A stretch of DNA of 45,468 nt from Oscillatoriales cyanobacterium (GTDB lineage Bacteria; Cyanobacteriota; Cyanobacteriia; Cyanobacteriales; Microcoleaceae), in contig RDXH01000017.1 in assembly GCA_004292745.1 (NCBI GenBank), forward strand, positions 1-45,468, read 5' to 3'. The notes below the pieces were generated by a model. The model saw nothing but the letters and a program-made list of their open reading frames with translations. It had not been told where the DNA came from and ran no database searches. Positions 27,900 through 36,777 of this stretch are shown one piece after another. Made by a program: the position numbers and the translations under genes. Numbering within the stretch: position 1 is the first letter of the stretch; each line of letters starts with the position of its first letter.

Positions 27900-28471
27900 G
27901 ATGCTACCGGATTTCATATAATTCCCTTAATCCAACCGTCAAGTGTCCACTGTCAACTGTTATTCACCTAGGGAGGACTACCTGTTGGGAAATGCAGATA
28001 CAATTCCCAACAAAGATTTGATTGTTCGCTATCAAATTGCGGGTTTAAAAACTCAATCGACGGTATTAACTCAAGCGGACGATCGCGGTGGACATTTTGC
28101 AGTTTATTTGATGCCGCAGATCGAGTACAAAACTGATGAAATTGTGCCAAAAGATGTCGTATTTTTAGTCGATACTTCTGGTTCGCAATCGGGAGCGCCT
28201 TTGCAGCAATGTCAGGCATTGTTGCGGCAATTTATTAACGGGCTGAATCCAGGAGATACTTTCTCGATTCTGGATTTTTCCGACAAAGTGCGGCAACTAT
28301 CAAAACAACGCCGGAAGCGGTGGAATATGAGGGCGTATTTGCAAGCCTAGTTGTTAAACCCGTGAATCGAACTTTCCTAAAAGGTGGTGGAAATTTTGGC
28401 TCATTTCTTGCCCCCCTAGGAGGAGCGGCAGTATTTGAACGTGGCATCTCATATCAAATCCGGTAGCATCT
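27900..28471. repeat. inverted pair of dispersed repeats flanking a gene fragment
   Basis: GATGCTACCGGATTTCATAT (27903-27922) and ATATCAAATCCGGTAGCATC (28449-28468) are inverted copies with one mismatch. They flank the 5' vWA fragment. Degenerate GTTGACT-type heptamers lie just inside the left copy (27939-27961). The same family is at 14268 and 25920. The interval resembles a gene fragment trapped between two small mobile repeats. Confidence 0.65.
27964..28350 (+). pseudogene. 5' remnant of a VIT/vWA-domain protein
   Basis: The frame reads NADTIPNKDLIVRYQIAG, then TQSTVLTQADDRGGHFAVYL and the vWA metal-site segment VPKDVVFLVDTSGSQSGAPL, then FINGLNPGDTFSILDFSD. These match the VIT-linker and first part of the von Willebrand A domain of inter-alpha-trypsin-inhibitor-like bacterial proteins. 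A frame change near 28310 ends it (QRRKRWNMRAYLQA is out of frame), and no VIT domain precedes it. The MIDAS motif DTSGS is intact but the domain is incomplete. Confidence 0.7.
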
Positions 28472-28539
28472 GAATGATTCAGATCTCTATTCTCGGACTC
28501 TGTGTCAAGAGTGTTCTAGAAAGGTTAAATCACCTGACG

Positions 28540-28911
28540 ATGCAGCCGGAAACGATATCATTGAGCAGCGAAGCGGAGATGGTTTGTGAAGAGATCGAAG
28601 AGATCGCACCGTCCAAGGCGCGCCGTACATCACCCGTAGAAGTGGTTAGCGCTACGGGATTGGATGAAGAGGCGATCGATAGTTTAAACGAACACTTGGC
28701 AACTCTGACTGTGCCGCCCGGTACAAACGGCGAATTGGTGTTAGAAATTGTCTTCGATAAAATGCGCGCCAGCCGAATAGTTGTGGATGCTGATGCTTCG
28801 ACTTTGGCGGATGTGGAGTTGCTCAAAACAATTAAAAAATGGCTCTTTAGCTGGCGTATTCCTCACTCTATTGGGGATACAGTGCGCCTGACGTTGCGGG
28901 TGCGATCGTAA
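28540..28911 (+). pseudogene. 3' remnant of the same VIT/vWA-domain protein
   Basis: Frame MQPETISLSSEAEMVCEEIE followed by VEVVSATGLDEEAIDSLNEH, VLEIVFDKMRASRIVVD and LTLRVRS resembles the C-terminal tail of cyanobacterial VIT/vWA proteins. An in-frame ATG at 28474 exists but the added residues look like repeat-derived sequence. The central part of the gene is missing and replaced by a dispersed repeat, so an internal deletion is inferred. The segment could still be translated as a small protein. Confidence 0.5.
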
Positions 28912-28954
28912 AACAGCATAATTTTAGATCAATTCCTCTCTTCATCGGAATTAT

Positions 28955-29177
28955 TCATTTCTCTCTGTGTTCTCTGTGTTCTCTGTGGTTACTCCTTTCC
29001 CACGCAAAGAATTTGTATTTTAATAAACCGCGAAGACGCTCATGACACGAAGTAAGAGAAAAGAAGAAGTACATAATCTTAGACCGGGAAGGGAATAATA
29101 TAAAATCCTCTCTTCATCGTCCTGTATTAAACTCTCTCTTCTCTTCCTTCGCGTCAAGAGCGCCTTCGCGGTTAAAT
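28955..29177. repeat. CTCTGTGTT repeat and a 150-bp foldback element
   Basis: A 413-bp gene-free region (28912-29324). TCTCTGTGTTCTCTGTGTTC at 28962 is the reverse of the CRCAGAGRR repeat. Positions 29027-29176 start AACCGCGAAGACGCTCATGA and end with its near reverse complement (27-nt arms, about 3 mismatches). A related single arm is at 36740-36774. AAATCATTCCGATACAACCG at 29174 joins it to another dispersed repeat. Confidence 0.7.
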
Positions 29178-29216
29178 CATTCCGATACAACCGGACGATA
29201 TTAATCGATCGCCCAC

Positions 29217-29250
29217 AAAAAAAATGGAAGAATCTGCTCTTCCATTTTTT
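29217..29250 (-). terminator. intrinsic terminator of rpe
   Basis: AAAAAATGGAAGA / ATCTGC / TCTTCCATTTTTT, 13-bp stem. Read on the minus strand it ends in a run of eight U, 75 bp after the rpe stop. Confidence 0.85.
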
Positions 29251-29324
29251 AATCATGACTATTAGTCCTGATTGCAAACCACTTTTTTGATGGCTAACTT
29301 GACGGACACGATCGCATTTTTGAA

Positions 29325-30026
29325 TTAAACAGCGGCCAACTCAGGAGTCGGGCGCTTACTGTTGCGGATACCCTCGATCGCCCCTGCATAATCCTTCGCC
29401 TTAAACACAGCAGAACCGGCGACAACAGCATTTGCGCCCGCTTCCAAAACCTGCCAAGTATTGTCCACCTTCAAACCGCCATCCACCTCAATCCAAGGAT
29501 CGAGACCTCTTTCATCGCACATTTGGCGCAACTGGCGAATTTTTGGCAACACAGTCGGAATAAAACTTTGGCCGCCAAAACCCGGATTGACGCTCATAAT
29601 CAGCACCAAATCGCAAAGTTCCAGCACGTACTCAATCAACTCCAAAGGAGTCGAAGGATTCAGAACCACACCAGCCATTTTGCCCAATTCCCGAATTTGA
29701 CCGAGAGTGCGGTGCAAGTGAGGCGAAGCATTGTGTTCGGCGTGAACGGAAATAATGTCAGCACCAGCCTTAGCAAAGTCCTCAACATACTTTTCTGGTT
29801 CCACAATCATCAAGTGGACATCCAGAGGTTTCTTAGTCACGGGGCGAATTGCTTCTACAATCAGCGGTCCGATCGTAATATTAGGAACAAAGCGACCATC
29901 CATCACATCTACGTGAATCCAGTCAGCCCCAGCTTTGTCGATCGCCTGAATCTCATCTCCAAGACGGCTAAAATCTGCTGATAATATAGATGGAGCAATA
30001 ACTATCGGTTTTTGGGATTTGGTCAT
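29325..30026 (-). CDS. rpe: ribulose-phosphate 3-epimerase
   Basis: A 233-aa TIM-barrel enzyme interconverting ribulose 5-phosphate and xylulose 5-phosphate in the Calvin and pentose phosphate cycles. Metal ligands are visible: His38 and Asp40 (WIHVDVMDG), His71 (LDVHLMI) and Asp182 (IEVDGGLK). The phosphate-binding loop is [12 protein letters not shown]. Length and ATG start are normal. It is divergent from the small membrane protein gene. Confidence 0.98.
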   Translation of the reverse strand: MTKSQKPIVIAPSILSADFSRLGDEIQAIDKAGADWIHVDVMDGRFVPNITIGPLIVEAIRPVTKKPLDVHLMIVEPEKYVEDFAKAGADIISVHAEHNASPHLHRTLGQIRELGKMAGVVLNPSTPLELIEYVLELCDLVLIMSVNPGFGGQSFIPTVLPKIRQLRQMCDERGLDPWIEVDGGLKVDNTWQVLEAGANAVVAGSAVFKAKDYAGAIEGIRNSKRPTPELAAV

Positions 30027-30145
30027 GGCTTTCGTCTGTTCTCCTGTCTCCTTGGCTGTATCCAGTTTATCAAAATGTGGGTCTGGGGGCTGAGGAATTT
30101 TGAGTTGGCTGTTTTGAGTTTTAACTTGCGAATGTTGCTAAAAAT

Positions 30146-30520
30146 ATGAAAAACAGAGATCCCTTAGAAAATCCTGAACTCGATCGAGTAAATCTGTTCG
30201 TACTACTCATCCCCGTCATCGGCTTTTTTCCTGCCCTGTGGAAACTTTACCGCCACCAAGGCAGCCCCGAGCACAAAGCCGTCAGCCGTTTAGCCATTGC
30301 CCTAGCTTTAAGTTGGCTTTTAGGGCATATTTTTTTAGAAGCAGGAGCCATTTCTGCGGAATCTTGGACACTTCCCATGTTATTAATGAGTAGCCTGTTG
30401 ACAACCAGCTATTTCATCATCAGCCTCAGTCTGATGTTTCGCCTTTGGAGACGCCAACCACTCTGGCTCCCCGGCATTAGCCACGTAGCCGAACAATTGG
30501 TCGGCAAACATCTATCATAA
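30146..30520 (+). CDS. small membrane protein, unknown function
   Basis: A 124-aa protein with three hydrophobic segments (VNLFVLLIPVIGFFPALW, LAIALALSWLLGHIFLEAG, LLMSSLLTTSYFIISLSLMF) and a basic stop-transfer FRLWRRQP. I do not recognise a family with known function. It is 105 bp before the LCP gene on the same strand, and the two may be co-transcribed. Confidence 0.75.
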   Translation: MKNRDPLENPELDRVNLFVLLIPVIGFFPALWKLYRHQGSPEHKAVSRLAIALALSWLLGHIFLEAGAISAESWTLPMLLMSSLLTTSYFIISLSLMFRLWRRQPLWLPGISHVAEQLVGKHLS

Positions 30521-30625
30521 TTTAGGGTTATTTTCCGCCCTTACCGTATTGATTGATTGCCTCTTGAGGTTGATACTACAAATTGCCATTATCTTTTTTT
30601 ATTCTTATTGTGTGTGAGGAAGCCA

Positions 30626-32026
30626 GTGCCAGCTCAAACAAATCCTAATCAAGACCCTACCAAACAACCAGCCACCAATCCCTCAACCAGAAAATCTGCC
30701 CCGCCTCATCGAGGCCGTTGGCTGGGATTTGGTTTTGGTTTAGCTGGAGTCGCCATGCTCTCAGCCACAGCCGGAGCACTGCTAGCCGTTTCTCTCTCCA
30801 CAACCCCGCTTCAGCAACAGAAGTTGACCCCAGAAGAAGCGGCGGTGTTTTCTCAAGGGGATATGGCCAAGCTGAGCATGAAAATGCCAGAGCTCACTCG
30901 CCCAGTAAATATTTTAGTTTTAGGACTTAAGGTTCTGAGTTCCGACCTTGACGGTCATCCCGACAAGGAACAGGGATACGATGTGTGGCAAAACTCTTTT
31001 AAAGGGTTAACTGACACCATGTTGCTGGTTAGGTTCGACCCTCAAAATCAAAAGTTAAGCGTACTTTCTATTCCGCGAGATACCCGCACCTATGTTGAAG
31101 GTAGGGGGGAGGTGAAAATCAACGAGGCTAATTACTATGGCGGTCCGGCTTCCTCAGCCAAATCGGTCAGCGGACTCCTGGGCGGTGTGGGAATTGACCG
31201 CTATGTCACCGTCAATATTCAAGGCATAAAAAGCTTAGTTGATGCCATTGGTGGCATTACGATTAATGTCCCTAAAGACATGAAGTATACCGATGAAAGC
31301 CAGCATCTATATATAGATTTAAAGGCTGGTAAGCAGAAGCTAAACGGCGAACAAATCGTACACTATTTGCTTTATCGCCACGACAATTTGGGGGATATCG
31401 GTAGAGTGCAGCGCCAACAATTGTTGATGCGCGCTTTTGTGGAACAGGAAGTTAATGTCGGTTTGCTTTCTCGATTGCCCAAAATTTTGTCGGTAATTCA
31501 GTCTCATATTGACACAAATTTGAGTGTTGAGGAATTAGTGGCTTTGGCTGGTTTTGCGACGAAAACCGATCGCTCTAGCGTGCAAATGTTGATGGTTCCC
31601 GGTAAGTTCAGCGATGCCAAGGACTACAAGGCTAGTTACTGGTTGCCGGATCAAAATGCGATCGAAACTATGGTGGCCGAACATTTTGACTTCGGTCAAA
31701 ATACTTGGAAAATCGAGAATGCTGATCCGACTTTTCTGAAGGTGGCGATTCAAGATAGTACCGGCGATGAGGCTGCGGTGGAAGATTTTGTCAAGACATT
31801 GACTCGCGCCGGCTATCGGAATGTTCAGGTTTATAAAGATTGGCCAGAACCCTTGGACGTCACTACTTTTGTGGCTCAAGATGGGGATGTTAAAGGTGCC
31901 CAAGCAATTCGCCAGTCTGTGGGTTTTGGGGATGTTTTGGTTGAGAGTACCGGTTCTTTGCAATCGGATGTGACTATCAGATTGGGCAAGGATTGGTTGA
32001 GTGAAAAGTCTCACTCAGGCCGATAG
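30626..32026 (+). CDS. LytR-CpsA-Psr (LCP) family protein with LytR_C domain
   Basis: A 466-aa protein from the GTG at 30626, chosen because AGGA at 30617-30620 is five bases away; GTG 30614 and TTG 30557 are also in frame. A proline-rich cytoplasmic N-terminus and one membrane helix (LGFGFGLAGVAMLSATAGAL) precede the LCP domain (DTMLLVRFDPQ, LSIPRDTRTYV, INEANYYGG, LYRHDNLGDIGRVQRQQ). The Arg/Asp residues that hold polyprenyl-pyrophosphate are present. A LytR_C domain (VAIQDSTGDEAAVEDFV to the end) follows. LCP enzymes attach polysaccharides to peptidoglycan, a link to the surface operon at 120-7108. Confidence 0.9.
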   Translation: MPAQTNPNQDPTKQPATNPSTRKSAPPHRGRWLGFGFGLAGVAMLSATAGALLAVSLSTTPLQQQKLTPEEAAVFSQGDMAKLSMKMPELTRPVNILVLGLKVLSSDLDGHPDKEQGYDVWQNSFKGLTDTMLLVRFDPQNQKLSVLSIPRDTRTYVEGRGEVKINEANYYGGPASSAKSVSGLLGGVGIDRYVTVNIQGIKSLVDAIGGITINVPKDMKYTDESQHLYIDLKAGKQKLNGEQIVHYLLYRHDNLGDIGRVQRQQLLMRAFVEQEVNVGLLSRLPKILSVIQSHIDTNLSVEELVALAGFATKTDRSSVQMLMVPGKFSDAKDYKASYWLPDQNAIETMVAEHFDFGQNTWKIENADPTFLKVAIQDSTGDEAAVEDFVKTLTRAGYRNVQVYKDWPEPLDVTTFVAQDGDVKGAQAIRQSVGFGDVLVESTGSLQSDVTIRLGKDWLSEKSHSGR

Positions 32027-32047
32027 TTTTAAACATGGTATTTGTAG

Positions 32048-32078
32048 GGACACAGCAGTGCTGTGTCCTTTTTTTTTT
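32048..32078 (+). terminator. intrinsic terminator of the LCP gene
   Basis: GGACACAG / CAGTG / CTGTGTCC followed by ten T. The GTAGGGACACAGCAGTGCTG sequence is also a member of a dispersed repeat (compare 14310-14336). Confidence 0.9.
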
Positions 32079-32096
32079 GCTAGGGGACTTATATCA

Positions 32097-32214
32097 TACC
32101 AAATCCGGCCTTGTTACCCCCCTCTATGATTCGGCGGTTGAAACCGCTACTACAAAAACGAAGTCCGCCGACGCGGACTAAGAAATAAACGGGGTTTTTA
32201 ACCCGGATTTGGTA
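32097..32214. repeat. 118-bp MITE-like element
   Basis: Terminal inverted repeats TACCAAATCCGG (32097-32108) and CCGGATTTGGTA (32203-32214) enclose a CGGCGGTTGAAACCGC copy and an AGTCCGC/GCGGACT hairpin (32162-32179). The remaining 190 bp to the kinase stop codon (32215-32406) holds no gene that I can see. Confidence 0.75.
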
Positions 32215-32406
32215 TCAAATGAAACTCTACCTACCTAATCAAGTTCAATTTAGCTAGCCACCGCACGTACACCCAACCCAACAAACTAGGGAGCATCTCA
32301 TTTTTGCAAATATATCCTACAAAATTGGGATGCACGCACAAACTACCTACAAAATAGGGTGGAAAATCCGACCAAGTAAATGTTAAAAATGGTGCAATAT
32401 CTAAGG

Positions 32407-33984
32407 TTAATCTCGATCGCCCACAGGTAAACTAAGCGTGAATCCTGTTTGACCAACTATGGCAGCATCTAGCTTAATATCGCCACCGTGGGCCCTGGCT
32501 ATTTCCCGTGCTAAACTTAGTCCCAATCCCGAACCTGCAATTTTTTGGGTTTGACTAGAGTCGCCACGATGGAAGCGATCGAAAATCCGATCGCCCTCAC
32601 TCAAAGAAATATCTTGAGAACTATTGACAATTTTCACAATTACTGTTTTTCCATGACAGTTAGCCTGTAACCTGAGCCAACCCTCTGGCAAATTATATTT
32701 AATCGCATTACCAACCAGATTTTGCAAAACCTGCACCAGCAAATCGCGATCGCCCTTGATATATAAATTAGGAGCAATTGCCATTTGTACTTCTAAATCC
32801 GGTGCTAACAGTTCCATATCTTCAGCAATTTCAGCTAACAGAGCAGACAGATTCACCTCAACCCAATTTAAGCTCATCCGTCCGGCATCTGCTAGGGAAA
32901 GTAGTAAAAGTTTACGGGTAATTTCACTCAGTCGGCGCACTTCATCCAATAACTTACTGAAAGTTTGTTGCATCTCGGACTCCTCTGGGGCTTGATGCAA
33001 AGCCCGTTCTAGTTGACCTTGCAAAATTGCCAGCGGTGTCTTTAATTCATGAGCAGCATCTCCACTAAATCGAGAAGCTTGCTGAAAACTCCGTTCCAGA
33101 CGTTCCAGCATTTGATTGAACACAGAAATTAACTCTACAAACTCTATATCCGTTGAACCGAGGGGCACGCGACGATCTAGTCCTTGTACAGTAACATTTC
33201 GGATTGCCGTAGTTAGTCGCCCAATGGGATACAAAATACTCCGCGATATCACCCAAGCTCCACCGGCTACGAGTAAAAGGACTACAGGAATTGATATCAG
33301 AAAGATATTACCAATCGATGTCATTTCTAGATCGATCGCCTGTAAGTTAACGGCGATCGCTATTTGAGTCTGAGGAGAATGAATTGCGCCTACACGCCAA
33401 ATAGTCTTGCTAGTACGGCTTGTTGCTAGCTTAGCCTCCAAAACTTGAGGAAAATCAGGTCGATCGAATTGAGGAGGTCGATCGCGCGGACGTCTTCTTT
33501 CTCTCGGAGAGAATGAATCGGGGCGATCGAATTCAGGAGGTCGATCGCGCGGACGTCTTCTTTCTCTCGGTAACAATGAATCAATTCCATGGAGAGGTGG
33601 AGGGGGAGGTGCTAATTCAAAAGGTATTCTCACAGGATCGGGAGGAGGTTGAGGAAGCGATCGCCAGAGTGAATCAGCATCAATTCCATCTTGCCACTGA
33701 GTCGATTTGTAGAGCAAATTACCATCTCTGTCATTCACCAGCAAAGCCACAGTTGTTTTCCCATTCATCCCCAAAAATAATGGCAAAGAATTAGCATAAT
33801 TATCCCATTGGGTTGATGCGGGACGGGTAGATTGCATTAACTGATTCTTGATTTCAGCATCAAGACGTTTCACCTTAGCATCATAAATCAACCACCACGA
33901 AACAATACTAAAGCCAATCAGAGCCACACTAGCCAGAACAGCCGAGAATAGAGTAATCCGAAAGCGAAAAGATTGCAGTTTCAT
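32407..33984 (-). CDS. sensor histidine kinase
   Basis: A 525-aa membrane kinase with membrane segments near 10-31 and 228-251, an extracytoplasmic domain between, a HAMP linker, HisKA (His312 in DAAHELKTPLAI) and HATPase (NLVGNAIKYN, GSGLGLSLAREI). The sensor domain carries two tandem 21-residue units rich in Arg, Pro and Asp (RERRRPRDRPPEFDRPD), encoded by 63-bp repeats at 33461-33586. Its ATG overlaps the regulator stop by 4 bp, so the pair is translationally coupled. The signal is unknown. Confidence 0.95.
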   Translation of the reverse strand: MKLQSFRFRITLFSAVLASVALIGFSIVSWWLIYDAKVKRLDAEIKNQLMQSTRPASTQWDNYANSLPLFLGMNGKTTVALLVNDRDGNLLYKSTQWQDGIDADSLWRSLPQPPPDPVRIPFELAPPPPPLHGIDSLLPRERRRPRDRPPEFDRPDSFSPRERRRPRDRPPQFDRPDFPQVLEAKLATSRTSKTIWRVGAIHSPQTQIAIAVNLQAIDLEMTSIGNIFLISIPVVLLLVAGGAWVISRSILYPIGRLTTAIRNVTVQGLDRRVPLGSTDIEFVELISVFNQMLERLERSFQQASRFSGDAAHELKTPLAILQGQLERALHQAPEESEMQQTFSKLLDEVRRLSEITRKLLLLSLADAGRMSLNWVEVNLSALLAEIAEDMELLAPDLEVQMAIAPNLYIKGDRDLLVQVLQNLVGNAIKYNLPEGWLRLQANCHGKTVIVKIVNSSQDISLSEGDRIFDRFHRGDSSQTQKIAGSGLGLSLAREIARAHGGDIKLDAAIVGQTGFTLSLPVGDRD

Positions 33985-34664
33985 GATGGGGAAGTTGGTT
34001 TGCGAAACCGATAGCCAACGCCCCGCACGCTCTCAACCCATCCCGTACCGCCGATAGGTTCAATTTTCTTGCGAATGCGTTGAATACAGACATCTACCAC
34101 ATTCGTATTCGGATTAAAATCATAGCCCCAGATATGTTCGAGGATTTGCGTGCGAGTGAGTACCCTACCGGGCGATCGCATCAGATATTCCAACAGATTA
34201 AACTCACGGGTAGTAAGTTCTACCGCATGAGAATCGCAGGTAACTTCTCGGAGAATGCGATCGAGCTTAACTGGGCCGACACTGAGAATATTTTGGCGAT
34301 CGCCAGAAGCCCGTCGCACCACAGCATAAATCCGAGCAACTAACTCTTCTACAAAAAAAGGTTTAGCCAAATAGTCATCAGCACCGAGATGTAACCCTTC
34401 AATGCGATCGTCTAATTCATTACGAGCCGTTAATAAAATCACAGGTACATTGCGTCCAGCCTTTCGCAGAAGTTTCAGAATAGATAACCCATCTTTTCCC
34501 GGTAAGACAATATCCAGGACGATCGCATCGTACTGATTATCCATCGCGCGATCGTAGCCATCATTACCATTATCGCAATAATCCACCACAAAGCCTTGTT
34601 CTTTCAAACCAATACAAACAAAATTGGCGATTTTTGCTTCATCTTCAACATATAAAACATTCAT
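33981..34664 (-). CDS. OmpR/PhoB-family response regulator
   Basis: A 227-aa regulator with receiver ([16 protein letters not shown], phospho-acceptor Asp51 in [12 protein letters not shown], Thr in VILLTARNE, Lys in DDYLAKPF) and winged-helix DNA-binding domain ([41 protein letters not shown]). It is cotranscribed with the overlapping kinase and divergent from the secreted-repeat gene at 34950. The two matching palindromes at 34868 and 35377 are candidate binding sites. Confidence 0.97.
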   Translation of the reverse strand: MNVLYVEDEAKIANFVCIGLKEQGFVVDYCDNGNDGYDRAMDNQYDAIVLDIVLPGKDGLSILKLLRKAGRNVPVILLTARNELDDRIEGLHLGADDYLAKPFFVEELVARIYAVVRRASGDRQNILSVGPVKLDRILREVTCDSHAVELTTREFNLLEYLMRSPGRVLTRTQILEHIWGYDFNPNTNVVDVCIQRIRKKIEPIGGTGWVESVRGVGYRFRKPTSPS

Positions 34665-34676
34665 AGATTTTCAATT

Positions 34677-34794
34677 TGGGCATTGGGAATGGGGCATTGG
34701 GAATGGGGCATTGGGAATTGGGAATTGGGCATTGGGAATTGGGCATCGGGCCGAAAAGCATTGGGCCGAAAAGCATTGGGCCGAAAAGCATTGG
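34677..34794. repeat. GGGCATT heptamer array plus 15-bp repeats
   Basis: GGGCATT/GGGAATT units of 7-8 bp occupy 34677-34743, followed by three 15-bp units GCATTGGGCCGAAAA (34744-34794). It lies between the divergent response regulator and secreted-repeat genes. Confidence 0.85.
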
Positions 34795-34867
34795 TAGCTC
34801 ATCACAAATAACAAATAACTACTGACCGATTCGGTGGTGATTATACCGTCATCATTGATCGAACTAA

Positions 34868-34883
34868 ATTACAAAATTGTAAT
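34868..34883. promoter_or_regulatory. palindromic operator candidate 1
   Basis: ATTACAAAATTGTAAT: 7-bp perfect arms with a 2-bp spacer, 67 bp before the ATG at 34950 and about 200 bp before the regulator gene on the other strand. It shares 15 of 16 bases with the site at 35377, and the CACAG a few bases downstream is also shared. Confidence 0.6.
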
Positions 34884-34949
34884 CTATCCACAGATTTGCA
34901 GGTAATATTTCGGAAGTTTAATGTGGCTGTCAACATTTTCGTAAATCTC

Positions 34950-35339
34950 ATGAAAATTGCTTCACTACTCGCATTACCTGCTATAGCCTTGCTGCTGGGA
35001 TTTAACAGCTTGAGTTTTCCCCAGACTACAGTTAGTTCTAATACTCTACTAGCCCAGAGCGCACCAGAACCAAGTCAAGAGCGCAGACATCCGCCCCGTA
35101 TAGATTTTGCCACAGCGGCCAAACAATTAGGAGTCACCGAAGCCAAGTTAATCGAAGCATTGGGGCTACCCCCCAAACCCCCGGAACCACCAAGTGACCA
35201 AAATCGGCCGCCCTGTCCACCGCCCCCTCGTCCTTTAGATATTCCCGGTGCAGCGAAAAAATTGGGAGTCAGCGAAGCACAGTTGATTCAAATTTTGGGC
35301 ATTCCACCGCATCCACCAAATTCACTCCCGCGATCGTAA
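34950..35339 (+). CDS. secreted protein with two AAKxLGV repeats
   Basis: A 129-aa protein from the ATG at 34950, where a signal peptide begins (MKIASLLALPAIALLLGF); an upstream TTG at 34896 would spoil it. The mature part has two copies of a helical unit, FATAAKQLGVTEAKLIEALG and IPGAAKKLGVSEAQLIQILG, each followed by a proline-rich stretch (PPKPPEPP, PPHPPN). I do not recognise a functional family. It is divergent from the two-component pair and upstream of the RTX gene, with matching palindromes before both. Confidence 0.75.
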   Translation: MKIASLLALPAIALLLGFNSLSFPQTTVSSNTLLAQSAPEPSQERRHPPRIDFATAAKQLGVTEAKLIEALGLPPKPPEPPSDQNRPPCPPPPRPLDIPGAAKKLGVSEAQLIQILGIPPHPPNSLPRS

Positions 35340-35376
35340 TTTACCTCAAAATTCCGAAAAACGCTAATTTCTCCAG

Positions 35377-35392
35377 ATTACAAAACTGTAAT
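35377..35392. promoter_or_regulatory. palindromic operator candidate 2
   Basis: ATTACAAAACTGTAAT, with GATTACA/TGTAATC arms, lies 38 bp after the secreted-repeat gene and 133 bp before the RTX gene. It differs from the site at 34868 by one base. The shared spacing to a CACAG suggests a duplicated control element. Confidence 0.6.
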
Positions 35393-35525
35393 CCTAGCAC
35401 AGGGATAAATGTCATCTTCAACCAGCTTAATGATTGTAGCGACTCAAGCAAAGGGCGAGCAAGAATCAATTTCTGTAGCCTGACAACTGCTTGAAACTTA
35501 GAAAAATCATCGAGAAAATTACACC

Positions 35526-36551
35526 ATGCCACCACTATTTCCTAATCCTAATTCAATTAATACACCAGGCAATCCACCAGATCCAAATCAAGGCAGACCA
35601 GGCAATCCACCACCTCAAAATCAAGGTACACCCGGCAATCCACCACCTCAAAATCAAGGTACACCCGGCAATCCACCACCTCAAAATCAAGGCGGACCGG
35701 GCAATCCACCAGATCCAAATCAAGGCGGACAACTCACCAGTTCTGCTCTACCTCCCCAAAACCAAACTCCACCCGCACCGCCAGCCAACAGTATCAATAC
35801 CACAGCAGGAAACGACAATATTACCGGAGATAGTTTAGACAACTTCATCCTAGGTAGTAGCGGCACTGATAGCATAATAGGAGGATTAGGCACAGATACA
35901 ATTAGCTATCTTTCCCTAGGAAGTGGCATTACCTTGAAGGCTCAAGGCCTTGTCAGCAAAGGCACAGCCGGTAATGATACCCTGCAAAACATAGAAGACA
36001 TAATTGCTCCTTTAGGACAGATTAATACGATCGATGCTTCTACAGGTAGCGGCACAGCTTCTATTAACGTGGACTTGTCGCAGAATCAGTTAGCCGTTAA
36101 CAATATACCAACTATCGGCACTCTGAATTTTACGGTAGAGAATTTCGTCAATGTCACAGGTACTCCGAATGTAGATGTCCTTACCGGAAACATCGAAAAC
36201 AATACTTTAGTAGGAGGAGAAGGTAACGATACACTATCAGGTTTGGCTGGCAATGATACTCTAATTGGAGTAAATCCCTTGAGTGCTGCACCAGGAAGTA
36301 ATGAAACGGATACGCTGATTGGAGGTCGAGGTCGAGATATTTTTGTGCTAGGAGATGCCACCAAGACATACTATAGTGGCATCGGAGTTGCATTGATTCA
36401 AGATTTTCAGCAAGGAATCGATCGCATTCAGTTACGTGGGAGTATTTCCAACTATAATATTGTTGGTAACTCCATCAATTTAGCAGGTACATCAGACCAA
36501 ATAGCTGTCATTCAAGGCAACTTTACACCTGATAGTTTCCTGTTTGTTTGA
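35526..36551 (+). CDS. RTX-type calcium-binding protein with Pro/Asn/Gln repeats
   Basis: A 341-aa protein. Residues about 10-65 contain five 11-residue units like GNPPPQNQGTP encoded by 33-bp tandem repeats (about 35568-35730). A linker leads to hemolysin-type Ca-binding repeats, one near residues 95-125 (AGNDNITGDSLDNFILG) and a second set GGEGNDTLSGLAGNDTLIG near 235-255. The end (RGRDIFVLGDA, IQDFQQGIDRIQL) is typical of cyanobacterial RTX proteins exported by type I secretion. There is no N-terminal signal peptide. No secretion genes are adjacent. The neighbouring two-component pair may control it. Confidence 0.88.
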   Translation: MPPLFPNPNSINTPGNPPDPNQGRPGNPPPQNQGTPGNPPPQNQGTPGNPPPQNQGGPGNPPDPNQGGQLTSSALPPQNQTPPAPPANSINTTAGNDNITGDSLDNFILGSSGTDSIIGGLGTDTISYLSLGSGITLKAQGLVSKGTAGNDTLQNIEDIIAPLGQINTIDASTGSGTASINVDLSQNQLAVNNIPTIGTLNFTVENFVNVTGTPNVDVLTGNIENNTLVGGEGNDTLSGLAGNDTLIGVNPLSAAPGSNETDTLIGGRGRDIFVLGDATKTYYSGIGVALIQDFQQGIDRIQLRGSISNYNIVGNSINLAGTSDQIAVIQGNFTPDSFLFV

Positions 36552-36560
36552 ACTATAACT

Positions 36561-36774
36561 GGTTCCCAGGCTCCAGCCTGGGAACCCATATCACTCTTGC
36601 TCTGCCTCGAAAAAGGAAAATAGAAAAGTCAGCCTTCCTCGCGATCGGCATTACCAGGCTCCAACATGGAGGCAGAGCCTCCCGATAGGCGTTACCAGGC
36701 CAGAGCCTGGTAACGAGTAGAATTTCTTCTTCCCACTTCTTCCTTCGTGTCATAAGCGTCTTCGCGGTTCAATC
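36561..36774. repeat. cluster of palindromic repeats
   Basis: GGTTCCCAGGC / TCCA / GCCTGGGAACC at 36561-36586 follows the RTX stop and can end transcription. GTTACCAGGC / CAGA / GCCTGGTAAC at 36691-36714 is a second one. A single arm of the CTTCGCGGTT repeat (compare 29027-29176) covers 36740-36770. Confidence 0.75.
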
Positions 36775-36777
36775 CTA

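Noticed and set aside
34896-34949. TTG start extending the secreted-repeat protein by 18 residues
   Set aside because: It would place polar residues before the signal peptide that begins exactly at the ATG at 34950.
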